DNA from: a virus
Strand: one strand, 5' to 3'
DNA length: 64,000 nucleotides
IMG/VR virus record: IMGVR_UViG_3300005466_000025
Span: 1-64,000 of that record
The stretch's first letter is position 1, and each line of letters begins with the position of its first letter. The translations under genes and the position numbers were made by a program. The notes beneath the pieces are model-generated. The model was not told where the DNA came from. It searched no databases and saw only the letters and a list, made by a program, of their open reading frames with translations. Shown here one piece after another: positions 54,976 through 62,644 of the stretch.

Positions 54976-55465
54976 TATTTTCCCCTAAAACATAAAAGTT
55001 TCCATCGGCAAATATGGCATATGGAGTAAATCCTAGCTTACGCAAATCTTCCTTTGCCTCCTTATAATCGTAATCAACAATCTTTGCCTTGAGATATTTT
55101 GTGTTTTTCGGCCATCTTCCGCCATTCTTGAAAATATTTTTTTCTTTTCCCCTAACGTCAATTTTAATAAAATCTATTTTGGCCGTTTCGGCAATATTGT
55201 TGAATATTAGGGTGTCAAGGTCAAAATACCCCAAATCGAAGTATTTGTAGCAGATGTTATCATGATAAGCTAACAAACTTTTATCCATCAGAAAATTTGA
55301 CCTATCACTTTCAAATGAGAGAATTTTGGCCTCAGGAAACATCATGGCGAACTGAAATGAGGAGAATTTTGTTCTCACCCCCAGATCAACGATTAAATTG
55401 GGCTTAAAGTTTCTAGGGAGATTCCATTCACCCCGCCTGGAAACAATCTCGGCATCTGGCTTCAT
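54965..55465 (-). CDS. FkbM-like methyltransferase
   Basis: 166 aa from ATG 55465 (GGAGG 11 nt upstream). NLIVDLGVRTKFSSFQFAMM is the SAM site and IDFIKIDVRGKEKNIFKNGG replaces the FkbM signature I-D-x-I-K-I-D-V-E-G-x-E, with Arg in place of the usual Glu. Sugar O-methylation is the usual role. The changed residue may affect activity. Confidence 0.75.
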   Translation of the reverse strand: MKPDAEIVSRRGEWNLPRNFKPNLIVDLGVRTKFSSFQFAMMFPEAKILSFESDRSNFLMDKSLLAYHDNICYKYFDLGYFDLDTLIFNNIAETAKIDFIKIDVRGKEKNIFKNGGRWPKNTKYLKAKIVDYDYKEAKEDLRKLGFTPYAIFADGNFYVLGENNEA

Positions 55466-55988
55466 AAGTTTCTGTTCCTCCAACTAGAATTGTCGGCCCA
55501 TCAAAGGCCGCTGGTTTTCCATCAACAAGTCTTTGTGTAAATGAGGCATCATCTGCCCCACATTTATTGCAGACGGCAGTAAGTTTGTCCACGCGATCAG
55601 CAAGAACCATCAGACGAGGAATTGAGCCAAAATCCTGCGTTGCAAAATCCTTGTCTAAACCACAAATAATTACTTTTTTATTATTTTCCAAACAGGCACC
55701 AATATATTCAATTATTAATTCATCAAAAAATTGTGCCTCATCAACTCCAACAACATTTATATCTTCAGCGAATGCTGTCTCCCACAATGCATATGAATTT
55801 TCTAAATCATCAGCCTCAAGCTTACTTCCATTATGTGAGGTGACATATCCCCACTCATATCTTGTATCAATTGCTGGTCGCACAAGCTTGACAGTTTTGC
55901 CAGCGATTTCTTCTCGCCTCAAGCGCCGCAATAACTCCTCAGTTTTACCTGAGAACATTGGTCCTGTGATTACTTCAAGTCTGGACAT
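55428..55988 (-). CDS. tdk: thymidine kinase
   Basis: 186 aa. ITGPMFSGKTEELLRR is the P-loop (GPMFSGKT), VVGVDEAQFF is the Walker B DEAQF motif, and CNKCGADDASFTQRL plus CRDC supply the zinc site. Makes dTMP from thymidine. Overlaps both neighbours. Confidence 0.95.
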   Translation of the reverse strand: MSRLEVITGPMFSGKTEELLRRLRREEIAGKTVKLVRPAIDTRYEWGYVTSHNGSKLEADDLENSYALWETAFAEDINVVGVDEAQFFDELIIEYIGACLENNKKVIICGLDKDFATQDFGSIPRLMVLADRVDKLTAVCNKCGADDASFTQRLVDGKPAAFDGPTILVGGTETYEARCRDCFQAG

Positions 55989-56284
55989 TCCATCTCCTCA
56001 ACGTAGGTATTCAAGCGAATATATTCATTATTGTCCCGCTTGCTTTTTCTTTGCCTGCAATATTCCTTGAATGCCTCATGCGCCAATTCCTTTGCTTCCT
56101 CCATGGTTTCACAATATCCAAGAAAGCATCGATAATCTCCAAATACAGTATATTCTTCCCAGTTATCAACCAGACCCCAAAATTTATTTTGTTGAACTTC
56201 TTCTAGTTTCCAATAAAAATTTTGTGTCTTTCCCTCTACTGGACGACCGATCACAGGCTCAACCACAATTCTAATTTTGCTCAT
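55970..56284 (-). CDS. small W-strand/EEA-helix protein A
   Basis: 104 aa. RIVVEPVIG, FYWKLEEVQ and GYCETMEEAKELAHEAFKEY. Paralogue of the next gene upstream, which it overlaps by 14 nt. Function unknown. Confidence 0.7.
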   Translation of the reverse strand: MSKIRIVVEPVIGRPVEGKTQNFYWKLEEVQQNKFWGLVDNWEEYTVFGDYRCFLGYCETMEEAKELAHEAFKEYCRQRKSKRDNNEYIRLNTYVEEMECPDLK

Positions 56285-56603
56285 TTTCCGTCCATTCAGT
56301 CACATAATCCTTCTTGGAATAATTTTTTATTGATGTGTTTTGCTTGAGATATTTCTTGAACCACTTCTTGGTTCTCAATCCCTTATAGTATTCCTCAACT
56401 GCTTTTTGACCTGCTTCATGGGCTTCATCCTCTGATTTGGCGAAACCCCAGGCCCTAACAGGATAAACACTTATTTCCTTCCAGTATGCATTGGAATCAG
56501 AAAGATGAAATGTTTCAATCTTCCAGCTCCAAACACCCTGTTCAAGTGTGGGTTCAACAACAACTCTTACATCTCCATTAGAAAATCCGCTCTGTGCTGT
56601 CAA
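56271..56603 (-). CDS. small W-strand/EEA-helix protein B
   Basis: 110 aa from TTG 56603 (AGGGGTG upstream). RVVVEPTLEQGVWSWKIE and GFAKSEDEAHEAGQKAVEEY repeat the pattern of protein A. Tandem duplication is likely. Confidence 0.7.
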   Translation of the reverse strand: MTAQSGFSNGDVRVVVEPTLEQGVWSWKIETFHLSDSNAYWKEISVYPVRAWGFAKSEDEAHEAGQKAVEEYYKGLRTKKWFKKYLKQNTSIKNYSKKDYVTEWTENEQN

Positions 56604-57135
56604 GATATATCACCCCTATTCCTGGTCCCCTTTCCCAATCATTGTGAGGATAAATTATCTCAGAAAAATTATATTTATTTTTTATTTCATCCCAGAAAAT
56701 ACTTACTTCTGAATTGAATGGATAGTATGAAAGAATATCATGGAATGCAATGATGGAATTGTCGGACATTAATCTTGAGTACAGATAAAAATCCTTGGAT
56801 ACCTCATCGTATGAGTGTCCTCCATCAATGAACAGCCAATCAAGGGCCACAAAATTTTGTGCGGCCCACTTCCATGATTCATAATCCTGGCTTGGAGCCG
56901 TTCTATAAATGATTTCCGTATCATGATAAGTCTTCCAAGAATTATAATGCTCAGAATTTATACGCTGTACATCAATGCTGGCGATCTTTGTGTCAGGCTG
57001 TGCATATTTCGCCCAATAAAATAATGTTCCACCCTCATGCGTCCCAATCTCCAACACATTTTTGGGCTTTCTAAATTTATATAGTTCCAGAAGTTCAGCA
57101 AACTCCGGTGGATTCTGTGAGGTTGGTGGAATCAT
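56578..57135 (-). CDS. class I methyltransferase (CmcI/cephalosporin-hydroxylase-like)
   Basis: 185 aa. VLEIGTHEGGTLFYWAK is motif I of the SAM fold, TKIASIDVQRI motif II, and LDWLFIDGGHSYDEVSKDF with later IAFHDI match the rhamnosyl/CmcI-like branch (D-G-x-H, H-D). Probably methylates a sugar. Overlaps both neighbours. Confidence 0.85.
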   Translation of the reverse strand: MIPPTSQNPPEFAELLELYKFRKPKNVLEIGTHEGGTLFYWAKYAQPDTKIASIDVQRINSEHYNSWKTYHDTEIIYRTAPSQDYESWKWAAQNFVALDWLFIDGGHSYDEVSKDFYLYSRLMSDNSIIAFHDILSYYPFNSEVSIFWDEIKNKYNFSEIIYPHNDWERGPGIGVIYLDSTERIF

Positions 57136-57395
57136 AGATATTTAATCCATGTTTTCTTTTCTAACTCAATTTCTTTATCTATCATTTTCTTTTGTAGATT
57201 GCCGAAGTGCGTGGATTTTTCTATCGCCTCTTCCTTTGTTTTTGCATAGCCATGCGCCTTAATTTCTTCATCTCCGCCTTCATTGGCCCCAATATAAGGT
57301 TCACTTGTTATATAAACATACCAAACCCAAGATAGTTCGTATCCATCCCCTATGACATGAGGATTTCGTTTAGCTACTAACTTTACCCATTTCAT
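57132..57395 (-). CDS. small W-strand/EEA-helix protein C
   Basis: 87 aa from ATG 57395 (AAAGGA upstream); the longer frame from 57467 is less likely. ELSWVWYVYITSE and GYAKTKEEAIEKSTHF repeat the family pattern. Function unknown. Confidence 0.65.
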   Translation of the reverse strand: MKWVKLVAKRNPHVIGDGYELSWVWYVYITSEPYIGANEGGDEEIKAHGYAKTKEEAIEKSTHFGNLQKKMIDKEIELEKKTWIKYL

Positions 57396-57459
57396 ATTTT
57401 CATATCCTTTGTGATTTGTCTCACTATATAAAGAAACACTAGGTATCCTACAAATCTTC

Positions 57460-57990
57460 TCATCCAATAAATTGTTTATTCATTTGAAAGAATGCAGTCA
57501 GACCGTAGTTGTATATTAAATCAAATTCCCTGGGCACATCCTTTCCACTAATTTCTATCTGATAGTCATGCACCGCAAGAAAATCATGTGGTCCAAGAAA
57601 CGGGGAGAATAATTCAACCTCCCTGGGCTTGTCCCCGTTGTCACAGAAGAGAACAAGCGGGAAGGGCGAGTCCTGTATGGTATGCTCAATTATTTTTTTA
57701 TTATCAAAAATATTTATTTTTTTAAATCCCTCAATTTTATTTAATGGTTCCCCAATATCAAATGTTCTGAACCACTCAACATTTGTGCTGAGCCACTCGG
57801 AAAATGTTCCATCACCTGTCCCCAATTCTATGATTGCCCTGGGAACATACTTGCGAAGAAAATAACTCCATGCCTCAATATCTGTCTGATGTTGAGAGGC
57901 GAATTTAATTTCCTCCTTCCCACTTTCCAACTGAGTTTTTAGCTCGGCGGCTACCTCACTAGCATATTTATATTCCATGCACTCTTCCAT
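57460..57990 (-). CDS. SAM-methyltransferase-like protein
   Basis: 176 aa. IIELGTGDGTFSEWLS is a SAM-site motif; LVLFCDNGDKPREVELF and FLAVHDYQIE correspond to the later core, with HD as in CmcI-like enzymes. More divergent than the 56578 protein. Start ambiguous between 57990 and 57978. Confidence 0.75.
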   Translation of the reverse strand: MEECMEYKYASEVAAELKTQLESGKEEIKFASQHQTDIEAWSYFLRKYVPRAIIELGTGDGTFSEWLSTNVEWFRTFDIGEPLNKIEGFKKINIFDNKKIIEHTIQDSPFPLVLFCDNGDKPREVELFSPFLGPHDFLAVHDYQIEISGKDVPREFDLIYNYGLTAFFQMNKQFIG

Positions 57991-58499
57991 TTCTTGAAAT
58001 ATTTATTTTCTATGATCATATTTCTTCTGCCAAATTTAAACTCAAAGTTGGATTCAATGTCAGGATTAACATCCTCCATGGGGTCCAGTCTCACATGATA
58101 GGGATCAATTGTCATGTACTGATGGTTCCACTGATCCTCCCCATAAACAATATCCTCCCAACGGCTTTTTACTTCAGGGAAATCCGTCCTGTTCACATAA
58201 CTTCTTAGATACTTGGCGAGATACATTTGAAATTTATCGGCGCAGGTTACACTCTGGCCCTTAAACTCCTCAAAAATTATTCTCCAAACCTTATTGTCCT
58301 TGACGATCATTGTCTCATTGAGAAAAAATATTTCATCGTAGTCAGTCTTCTCAAATGTTTCCTTGACTCCATCGATCTGCCAACCCCAATGGTTGGTTAG
58401 GATGATTGGATACTTTGTGTCAAGCGTCGGGAGAAGCTCCCCAAGCCATCTTGTATCACCCTTAATGGGATGACTAATTGCTATTGCTTGTCTGATCAA
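57951..58499 (-). CDS. putative glycosyltransferase-like protein
   Basis: 182 aa from TTG 58499 (AGGAGG upstream). AIAISHPIKGDTRWLGELLP and DYDEIFFLNETMIVKDNKVW look like a short GT-A fold with a modified D-x-D region. Position among glycan genes supports this. Could also be a related non-catalytic fold. Confidence 0.6.
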   Translation of the reverse strand: MIRQAIAISHPIKGDTRWLGELLPTLDTKYPIILTNHWGWQIDGVKETFEKTDYDEIFFLNETMIVKDNKVWRIIFEEFKGQSVTCADKFQMYLAKYLRSYVNRTDFPEVKSRWEDIVYGEDQWNHQYMTIDPYHVRLDPMEDVNPDIESNFEFKFGRRNMIIENKYFKKWKSAWNINMLVR

Positions 58500-58914
58500 T
58501 GATCCTCCTAATTATTTCCGTTGTGGAGATGCCTCCTGTGTAGGGCAGGTAAACTACTTTTATGTTACGCCAGTCCAGCCAAGCCTGATCTATTCCAAGC
58601 TGTCCCAGGTAGTCCCTGTTCTTCCAATCGTCCCCGATTGCAATGATCTGTGGTCTTACTCTATCAATTGTCAGACCTGAGTTGGCCCCTCCTATATTTC
58701 TTATCACACTGTTAACATATTTGCAGGACTGAAGCACGGCGAATCTTTCTTCGAAGGTGCAGATGGGCTGTCTTTTAAATTGCGCCACAAATTCATCGTC
58801 GTTCACCGCCACAACTAGGTGGTCCCCAAGCTTTCTTGCCTCCCTTAAAAAATTAACGTGGCCCGTATGGAACAGATCAAATGTCCCGCCTGTATACACT
58901 TTAACTAGGTTCAT
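58474..58914 (-). CDS. cytidylyltransferase (TagD/glycerol-3-phosphate type)
   Basis: 146 aa from ATG 58914. VYTGGTFDLFHTGHVNFLREA holds the HxGH nucleotidyl-transfer motif (HTGH), IIAIGDDWKN and VVYLPYTGGISTTEII the R/ISSTxI-like end. It would make CDP-glycerol or a similar CDP-alcohol/sugar. Teichoic-acid style chemistry for a virion or wall glycan is possible. Confidence 0.9.
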   Translation of the reverse strand: MNLVKVYTGGTFDLFHTGHVNFLREARKLGDHLVVAVNDDEFVAQFKRQPICTFEERFAVLQSCKYVNSVIRNIGGANSGLTIDRVRPQIIAIGDDWKNRDYLGQLGIDQAWLDWRNIKVVYLPYTGGISTTEIIRRIIDQTSNSN

Positions 58915-59626
58915 AAAATAATTCCAGGATTTCATTGGGGGCAGGATCGAAAACCACATCCGCAAATTGACTAGGAACAACAGGGTGAAGATTGGGGTCA
59001 CCTAGCGTCCATCCTGTCCAGATTTTTTCATACCATTCTGGTATCCACTCATGGTTATGTTCCGATCCAGAAATTTTTTGTCTCATTTCCTCGTCCGATC
59101 TTACAAATGAAAAATGATGAAACTCTGCGCCAGTTGTCCACCCATTTCTTGCGTCAGTTAGGCGACTAAATTTAAATTGTTGGTTGGTTCTTATCGCCAC
59201 CACCGGGTTGTCGGGCTGAGGATCGGGCTGAATTCTTAACCCCATTGTCTTCCAATAGACGTGCATATTTGGTGCCCGGACAACATCCACATCATCCTTC
59301 AAGGATTTTAATAAAAAATATAATTCTTTTTCTTCCCAGAATTCATCTGTATCAACAACTAGTGCCCACTCTATTCCTTGCATTTTCATGTGTGCAAGTC
59401 CATGGTTTCTTTGTTGATGATCCACTCCACTATTTATATAAACTAAATTGGCTCCCTCCTCCTCAACAATATCCATGGTCATATCATTGTTTCCTTCGCC
59501 ACGCCATGGACGGTCGGAACACACAACATAATGTGGCAAGCCAAAACTTCTAAACTGCCTAATATTTGCAGCCATGAATCTCTCTGCCTTATATGCAACA
59601 GTTAGAACTCCAACTTTATTGTTCAA
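58901..59626 (-). CDS. glycosyltransferase (family 2 / 92-like)
   Basis: 241 aa. VGVLTVAYKAERFMAANIRQ and ALVVDTDEFWEEKELYFLL, with DTDEF as the D-x-D site, then TGAEFHHFSFVRSDEEMRQK. Typical of phage GT-A enzymes. Overlaps the cytidylyltransferase by 14 nt. Confidence 0.8.
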   Translation of the reverse strand: MNNKVGVLTVAYKAERFMAANIRQFRSFGLPHYVVCSDRPWRGEGNNDMTMDIVEEEGANLVYINSGVDHQQRNHGLAHMKMQGIEWALVVDTDEFWEEKELYFLLKSLKDDVDVVRAPNMHVYWKTMGLRIQPDPQPDNPVVAIRTNQQFKFSRLTDARNGWTTGAEFHHFSFVRSDEEMRQKISGSEHNHEWIPEWYEKIWTGWTLGDPNLHPVVPSQFADVVFDPAPNEILELFYEPS

Positions 59627-59804
59627 GGATTCTCTCCCTCATTTTCTTTGGAAGAAGTTCAAGGGAATCACAGTCAGGACAAATCCATGGGCCTTCCTTG
59701 CCGTCTGTTGTCATAATAAGCAACAAATCCATGCCACATTCCGTGGACTGTTCGCCCTTCTTATAAGTTTTAGAAGTACATTTTCTTTTTTCTACTGCGT
59801 CCAT
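59616..59804 (-). CDS. zinc-binding small protein
   Basis: 62 aa. KRKCTSKT, ECGMDLLLIM and WICPDCDSLELLP offer four Cys for one zinc ribbon. Overlaps both neighbouring glycosyltransferase genes. Confidence 0.65.
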   Translation of the reverse strand: MDAVEKRKCTSKTYKKGEQSTECGMDLLLIMTTDGKEGPWICPDCDSLELLPKKMRERILEQ

Positions 59805-60586
59805 TTAGATTCATAGTAGTCCCTGTTTGAGAACTCTATAATTTCCTCCCTTTCTCCTTCGAAGTAGTCCTTGTGGGGCAGGGAAATTGCAATGTTTGAT
59901 TTATCCAGGACAACATTGAACCCCTTAAGTTTTGCCTGCTGAGCAAAGTCCATGTTCTCATAGGCAATCCCCTTGTCTAGTTCCTCGTCCCATCTGACTC
60001 CCGCCTCAAGAATTTTTCTTGGAATGGCAGCCCAGTTGGCCTCCCAGTGTCCTGTCTCAACTGGAAGGATTTCATCCCCCAATACATAAAGCTGTGACAC
60101 CCGCACATCCTCCCATGATAATCTCCTAGGTCTGGACGTAAAGGGTTCATTAAAGATTGTGTAGTCACCCTCTAGATCAACAATTTTATTTGGGTATGGA
60201 TCGCGGGAGATATGTGTGACCCCTGTTAGCAGGGAGTCCGGGAACAATTTGTTGGCGTCAATGAATCTCTGTAGCCCGTCCGGATGCAGATAAATATAAT
60301 CCTGTAGGGATACAAGCATGTCAAAGCCTTTGTCCAGGACAAACTCAGCCACATTGTTATACATGGCGCACAGATTTCTTTTATTTCCCTCAGGAATTTC
60401 CCTCTGCATCCACTGGATAGGGAAGTCAACCCTGCTCTGTATCTCACCCCAGATTGGGTACCTATTAATAAATCTTTGGTCACTGACAACCCATACAAAA
60501 TCCTTGAATGTCTGACGCATTAGGGATGCCTCTAGTACATCCAATCCCCCTGGTCTATATGTGGGTGTAAAAACAACTATCTTCAA
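59792..60586 (-). CDS. glycosyltransferase family 2
   Basis: 264 aa from TTG 60586, 7 nt after GGAGGT, giving LKIVVFTPTYRPGGLDVLEA as N-terminus. MLVSLQDYIYLHPDGLQRF contains the metal-site region (QDY) and WDEELDKGIAYENMDFAQ the base region. A larger GT-A enzyme than the one at 54418. Confidence 0.85.
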   Translation of the reverse strand: MKIVVFTPTYRPGGLDVLEASLMRQTFKDFVWVVSDQRFINRYPIWGEIQSRVDFPIQWMQREIPEGNKRNLCAMYNNVAEFVLDKGFDMLVSLQDYIYLHPDGLQRFIDANKLFPDSLLTGVTHISRDPYPNKIVDLEGDYTIFNEPFTSRPRRLSWEDVRVSQLYVLGDEILPVETGHWEANWAAIPRKILEAGVRWDEELDKGIAYENMDFAQQAKLKGFNVVLDKSNIAISLPHKDYFEGEREEIIEFSNRDYYESKWTQ

Positions 60587-61152
60587 GCGAAATACCTCCA
60601 TGCTTCTGAATCATATCCGTATAAGGTAGCGAAGGTCTTTAAAAATAAAATTTTTGACTCCACAGGAGTAAGAGGGTTGATGGTATAGCTCAGCACAGGT
60701 TCCCCTTCATAATAATCAGGAGGTATGGAACCAAAGTCCCTCATCTCAGTGTGTCTTACAAGAAGATCAATCTCATGCACTTCCTCTGGCATTTCAAGGG
60801 GAATTCCAAACTTGGTGCAGATGGCACCCATAAGATGTTCCTCCACCTGTCGGTAGGATTCATACTGCGGCGTTGTCTTCAGCGGTGCTATGATATCCCC
60901 TATGTATGCCTCCGAGGCGTCATGCATGAGTGCCCATTTCTTTAATGGGTATGGAGCCTCCCATGAACAAATCACGGAGTGCTGTGCAACACTATAAAAT
61001 TCCTTACACTGTCCACCATATCTGCACACATTTGACAGACCATGAGCGATATCCAATATAGAAATATCATCGATGTTCGGGTCAAGCGGGTAGAATCTCT
61101 TGCCTGAGAAGGTACACATCGGCAAGATGGTGGCGGTTTCCATACCGTCCAT
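60583..61152 (-). CDS. HD-domain phosphohydrolase (YfbR-like)
   Basis: 189 aa. EFYSVAQHSVICSWEA, ALMHDASEAYIGDIIAPLK with the HD pair, and EIDLLVRHTEMRDFG follow the H...HD...D pattern. Phage HD enzymes often dephosphorylate dNMPs. Read from a near-leaderless promoter 7 nt upstream. Confidence 0.88.
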   Translation of the reverse strand: MDGMETATILPMCTFSGKRFYPLDPNIDDISILDIAHGLSNVCRYGGQCKEFYSVAQHSVICSWEAPYPLKKWALMHDASEAYIGDIIAPLKTTPQYESYRQVEEHLMGAICTKFGIPLEMPEEVHEIDLLVRHTEMRDFGSIPPDYYEGEPVLSYTINPLTPVESKILFLKTFATLYGYDSEAWRYFA

Positions 61153-61168
61153 GCCCAGTAGTATAGCA
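61153..61168 (-). promoter_or_regulatory. extended -10 leaderless promoter
   Basis: Minus strand TGC-TATACT is followed by 7 nt and ATG 61152. A GC-rich stem (GGCGGG/CCCGCC, about 61177-61207) lies just upstream. Confidence 0.6.
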
Positions 61169-61223
61169 TAAAGTTGAGGCGGGCCGACACACCGAAACGA
61201 CCCGCCCCATTAGAAAGGGAGCA

Positions 61224-61251
61224 AAATGGTGGGGACGGATACCATTCTGCT
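61224..61251 (-). terminator. hairpin after the 70-aa gene
   Basis: In minus-strand RNA AAATGGTA-like and ACCATTTT arms pair around GTCCCC, followed by CTCCCTTTCT. A probable terminator of the lysis operon. Confidence 0.5.
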
Positions 61252-61267
61252 TCTACCTACCTCCTCG

Positions 61268-61480
61268 TTAGAGGAGGATTTTAACGGCCGTCTCCTTTGG
61301 ACAGCCCTGTTCCAAAAATTTTTCTAATTGTCCGTGATAAACATCACTTTCAACCAGGGCATGAATGTCATCCAGAGGCCAGTCTGGACCCAATATCTTG
61401 ACAAAATTGTCGAACTTATGCTTGTACAAATTTTCAACTTCTCTTGTTTTCTTATCGGTATCTATCGGTATAGATGACAT
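61268..61480 (-). CDS. hypothetical protein in lysis operon
   Basis: 70 aa, AGGGGGTCATGA before ATG. Helical (NLYKHKFDNFVKILG, ESDVYHGQLEKFLEQG). No family recognised. Confidence 0.6.
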   Translation of the reverse strand: MSSIPIDTDKKTREVENLYKHKFDNFVKILGPDWPLDDIHALVESDVYHGQLEKFLEQGCPKETAVKILL

Positions 61481-61500
61481 TCATGACCCCCTGTTGATTG

Positions 61501-61926
61501 TTAGCTTAGTCCAGCATTTCTAGCGGGGAACTCACCCTTAGTTGCGAGTCCTTCAACGGCTCTAAATGCCGCCTGAAGGGCACCAATAAAGGCAGCTACT
61601 ACAACAGCCTTACCTGCTTCATAATCCGGTGCGTCTGAAATTCCCTGCAATAGAACAACAAATGCCGAGAGTCCAGCAATGACAAATGCGTCCAGATATG
61701 ATGCAATGATGGGCTGGCTTGGAAATAGCCCTGCGAAAGATAGCTTAGGTATGAATACCTGAACTGCCTTAAGTGCGGCAACTCCCGAAGCAACTAGAGC
61801 AGCTACGGCTAGCGCCGAGAACTCCTTTAGATTTGTTGCTGACACTAGACCAGCAGCAAACGTTACAAAGGTGACAGCAAATGCCTTAAGGGCTGCTCGT
61901 CCCGCTTCATATAATAGTTTCTTCAA
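61501..61926 (-). CDS. holin-like membrane protein
   Basis: 141 aa from TTG 61926 (AGGAGG 5 nt upstream). About four hydrophobic helices (AFAVTFVTFAAGLVSA, ALAVAALVASGVAALKAV, AFVIAGLSAFVVLL, AVVVAAFIGALQAAF). Size, helices and place next to two muralytic genes suit a holin. Confidence 0.75.
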   Translation of the reverse strand: MKKLLYEAGRAALKAFAVTFVTFAAGLVSATNLKEFSALAVAALVASGVAALKAVQVFIPKLSFAGLFPSQPIIASYLDAFVIAGLSAFVVLLQGISDAPDYEAGKAVVVAAFIGALQAAFRAVEGLATKGEFPARNAGLS

Positions 61927-61939
61927 CTTGTCCTCCTTT

Positions 61940-62644
61940 CTAACATTCTCTGCTTTTTAGCAGTGATAGGTACTTCGTTATAATAGCCGCATAATCCTTA
62001 CCTTCGGCTGTATATAACCCTGAGGCTGGTTTTCCGGCCTCAAGCCATTGTCTCGCATAAAATCTACCCACGTTGTGGGCGGCGAGGGCGGCGTCATTAT
62101 CATTCAACGCCTCAATATTATTAGAGAGATACTCAGCGGCCCAGGGGATGGAATAGGCAGGATCAAATGCATCCTCATCCAATACCTCCGGGTGCCAGTA
62201 GGAATTTATCTGCGCCAATCCTCTGTCCCTTGGATCAACATACCCTACGGCTGCTGGATCAAAACCTGATTCCAGATTCAATTGCTTGCACAATAGCAAG
62301 GCTGGATTGCCGCTCTTGTGGGATTCCTCCCAAATTCTTTTCTTAAATAGTCTGCGGGCTGTTGTTGGCCCGATAACACCGTCCGCCTTCAGTCCTACAC
62401 TTGCCTGGAATTCCTTGGTTCTATCCCTGGCAGCCGCCCCAAAGAATGGAGTTGTTGTATCCAATCCCTTGCCGAATCCCCTGTAGGCAAGCTCATTCTT
62501 AAGGGCCACCAATGCATATGCCTTGGGGGTATCGGGTTCCGCCTTGTCTTGATATCTGTACCATGAAGTCCAGGCTGCGCCCAAAGGTCCCTCATCTACC
62601 TGGACCAGACGTGCCACATTATGTCTTGCTTCGTCTTCTGACAT
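61940..62644 (-). CDS. peptidoglycan-binding and lytic-transglycosylase-like protein
   Basis: 234 aa. Residues about 45-105 form a PG_binding_1 domain (ALKNELAYRGFGKGLD, FQASVGLKADGVIGPTTARR). The C-terminal part is SLT-like: KQLNLESGFDPAAVGYVDPR with E of NLESGF as likely catalytic Glu, RGLAQINSYWHPE, and AAEYLSNNIEAL. It would cut the glycan strand. Coupled to the NlpC/P60 gene by one shared base. Confidence 0.88.
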   Translation of the reverse strand: MSEDEARHNVARLVQVDEGPLGAAWTSWYRYQDKAEPDTPKAYALVALKNELAYRGFGKGLDTTTPFFGAAARDRTKEFQASVGLKADGVIGPTTARRLFKKRIWEESHKSGNPALLLCKQLNLESGFDPAAVGYVDPRDRGLAQINSYWHPEVLDEDAFDPAYSIPWAAEYLSNNIEALNDNDAALAAHNVGRFYARQWLEAGKPASGLYTAEGKDYAAIITKYLSLLKSREC

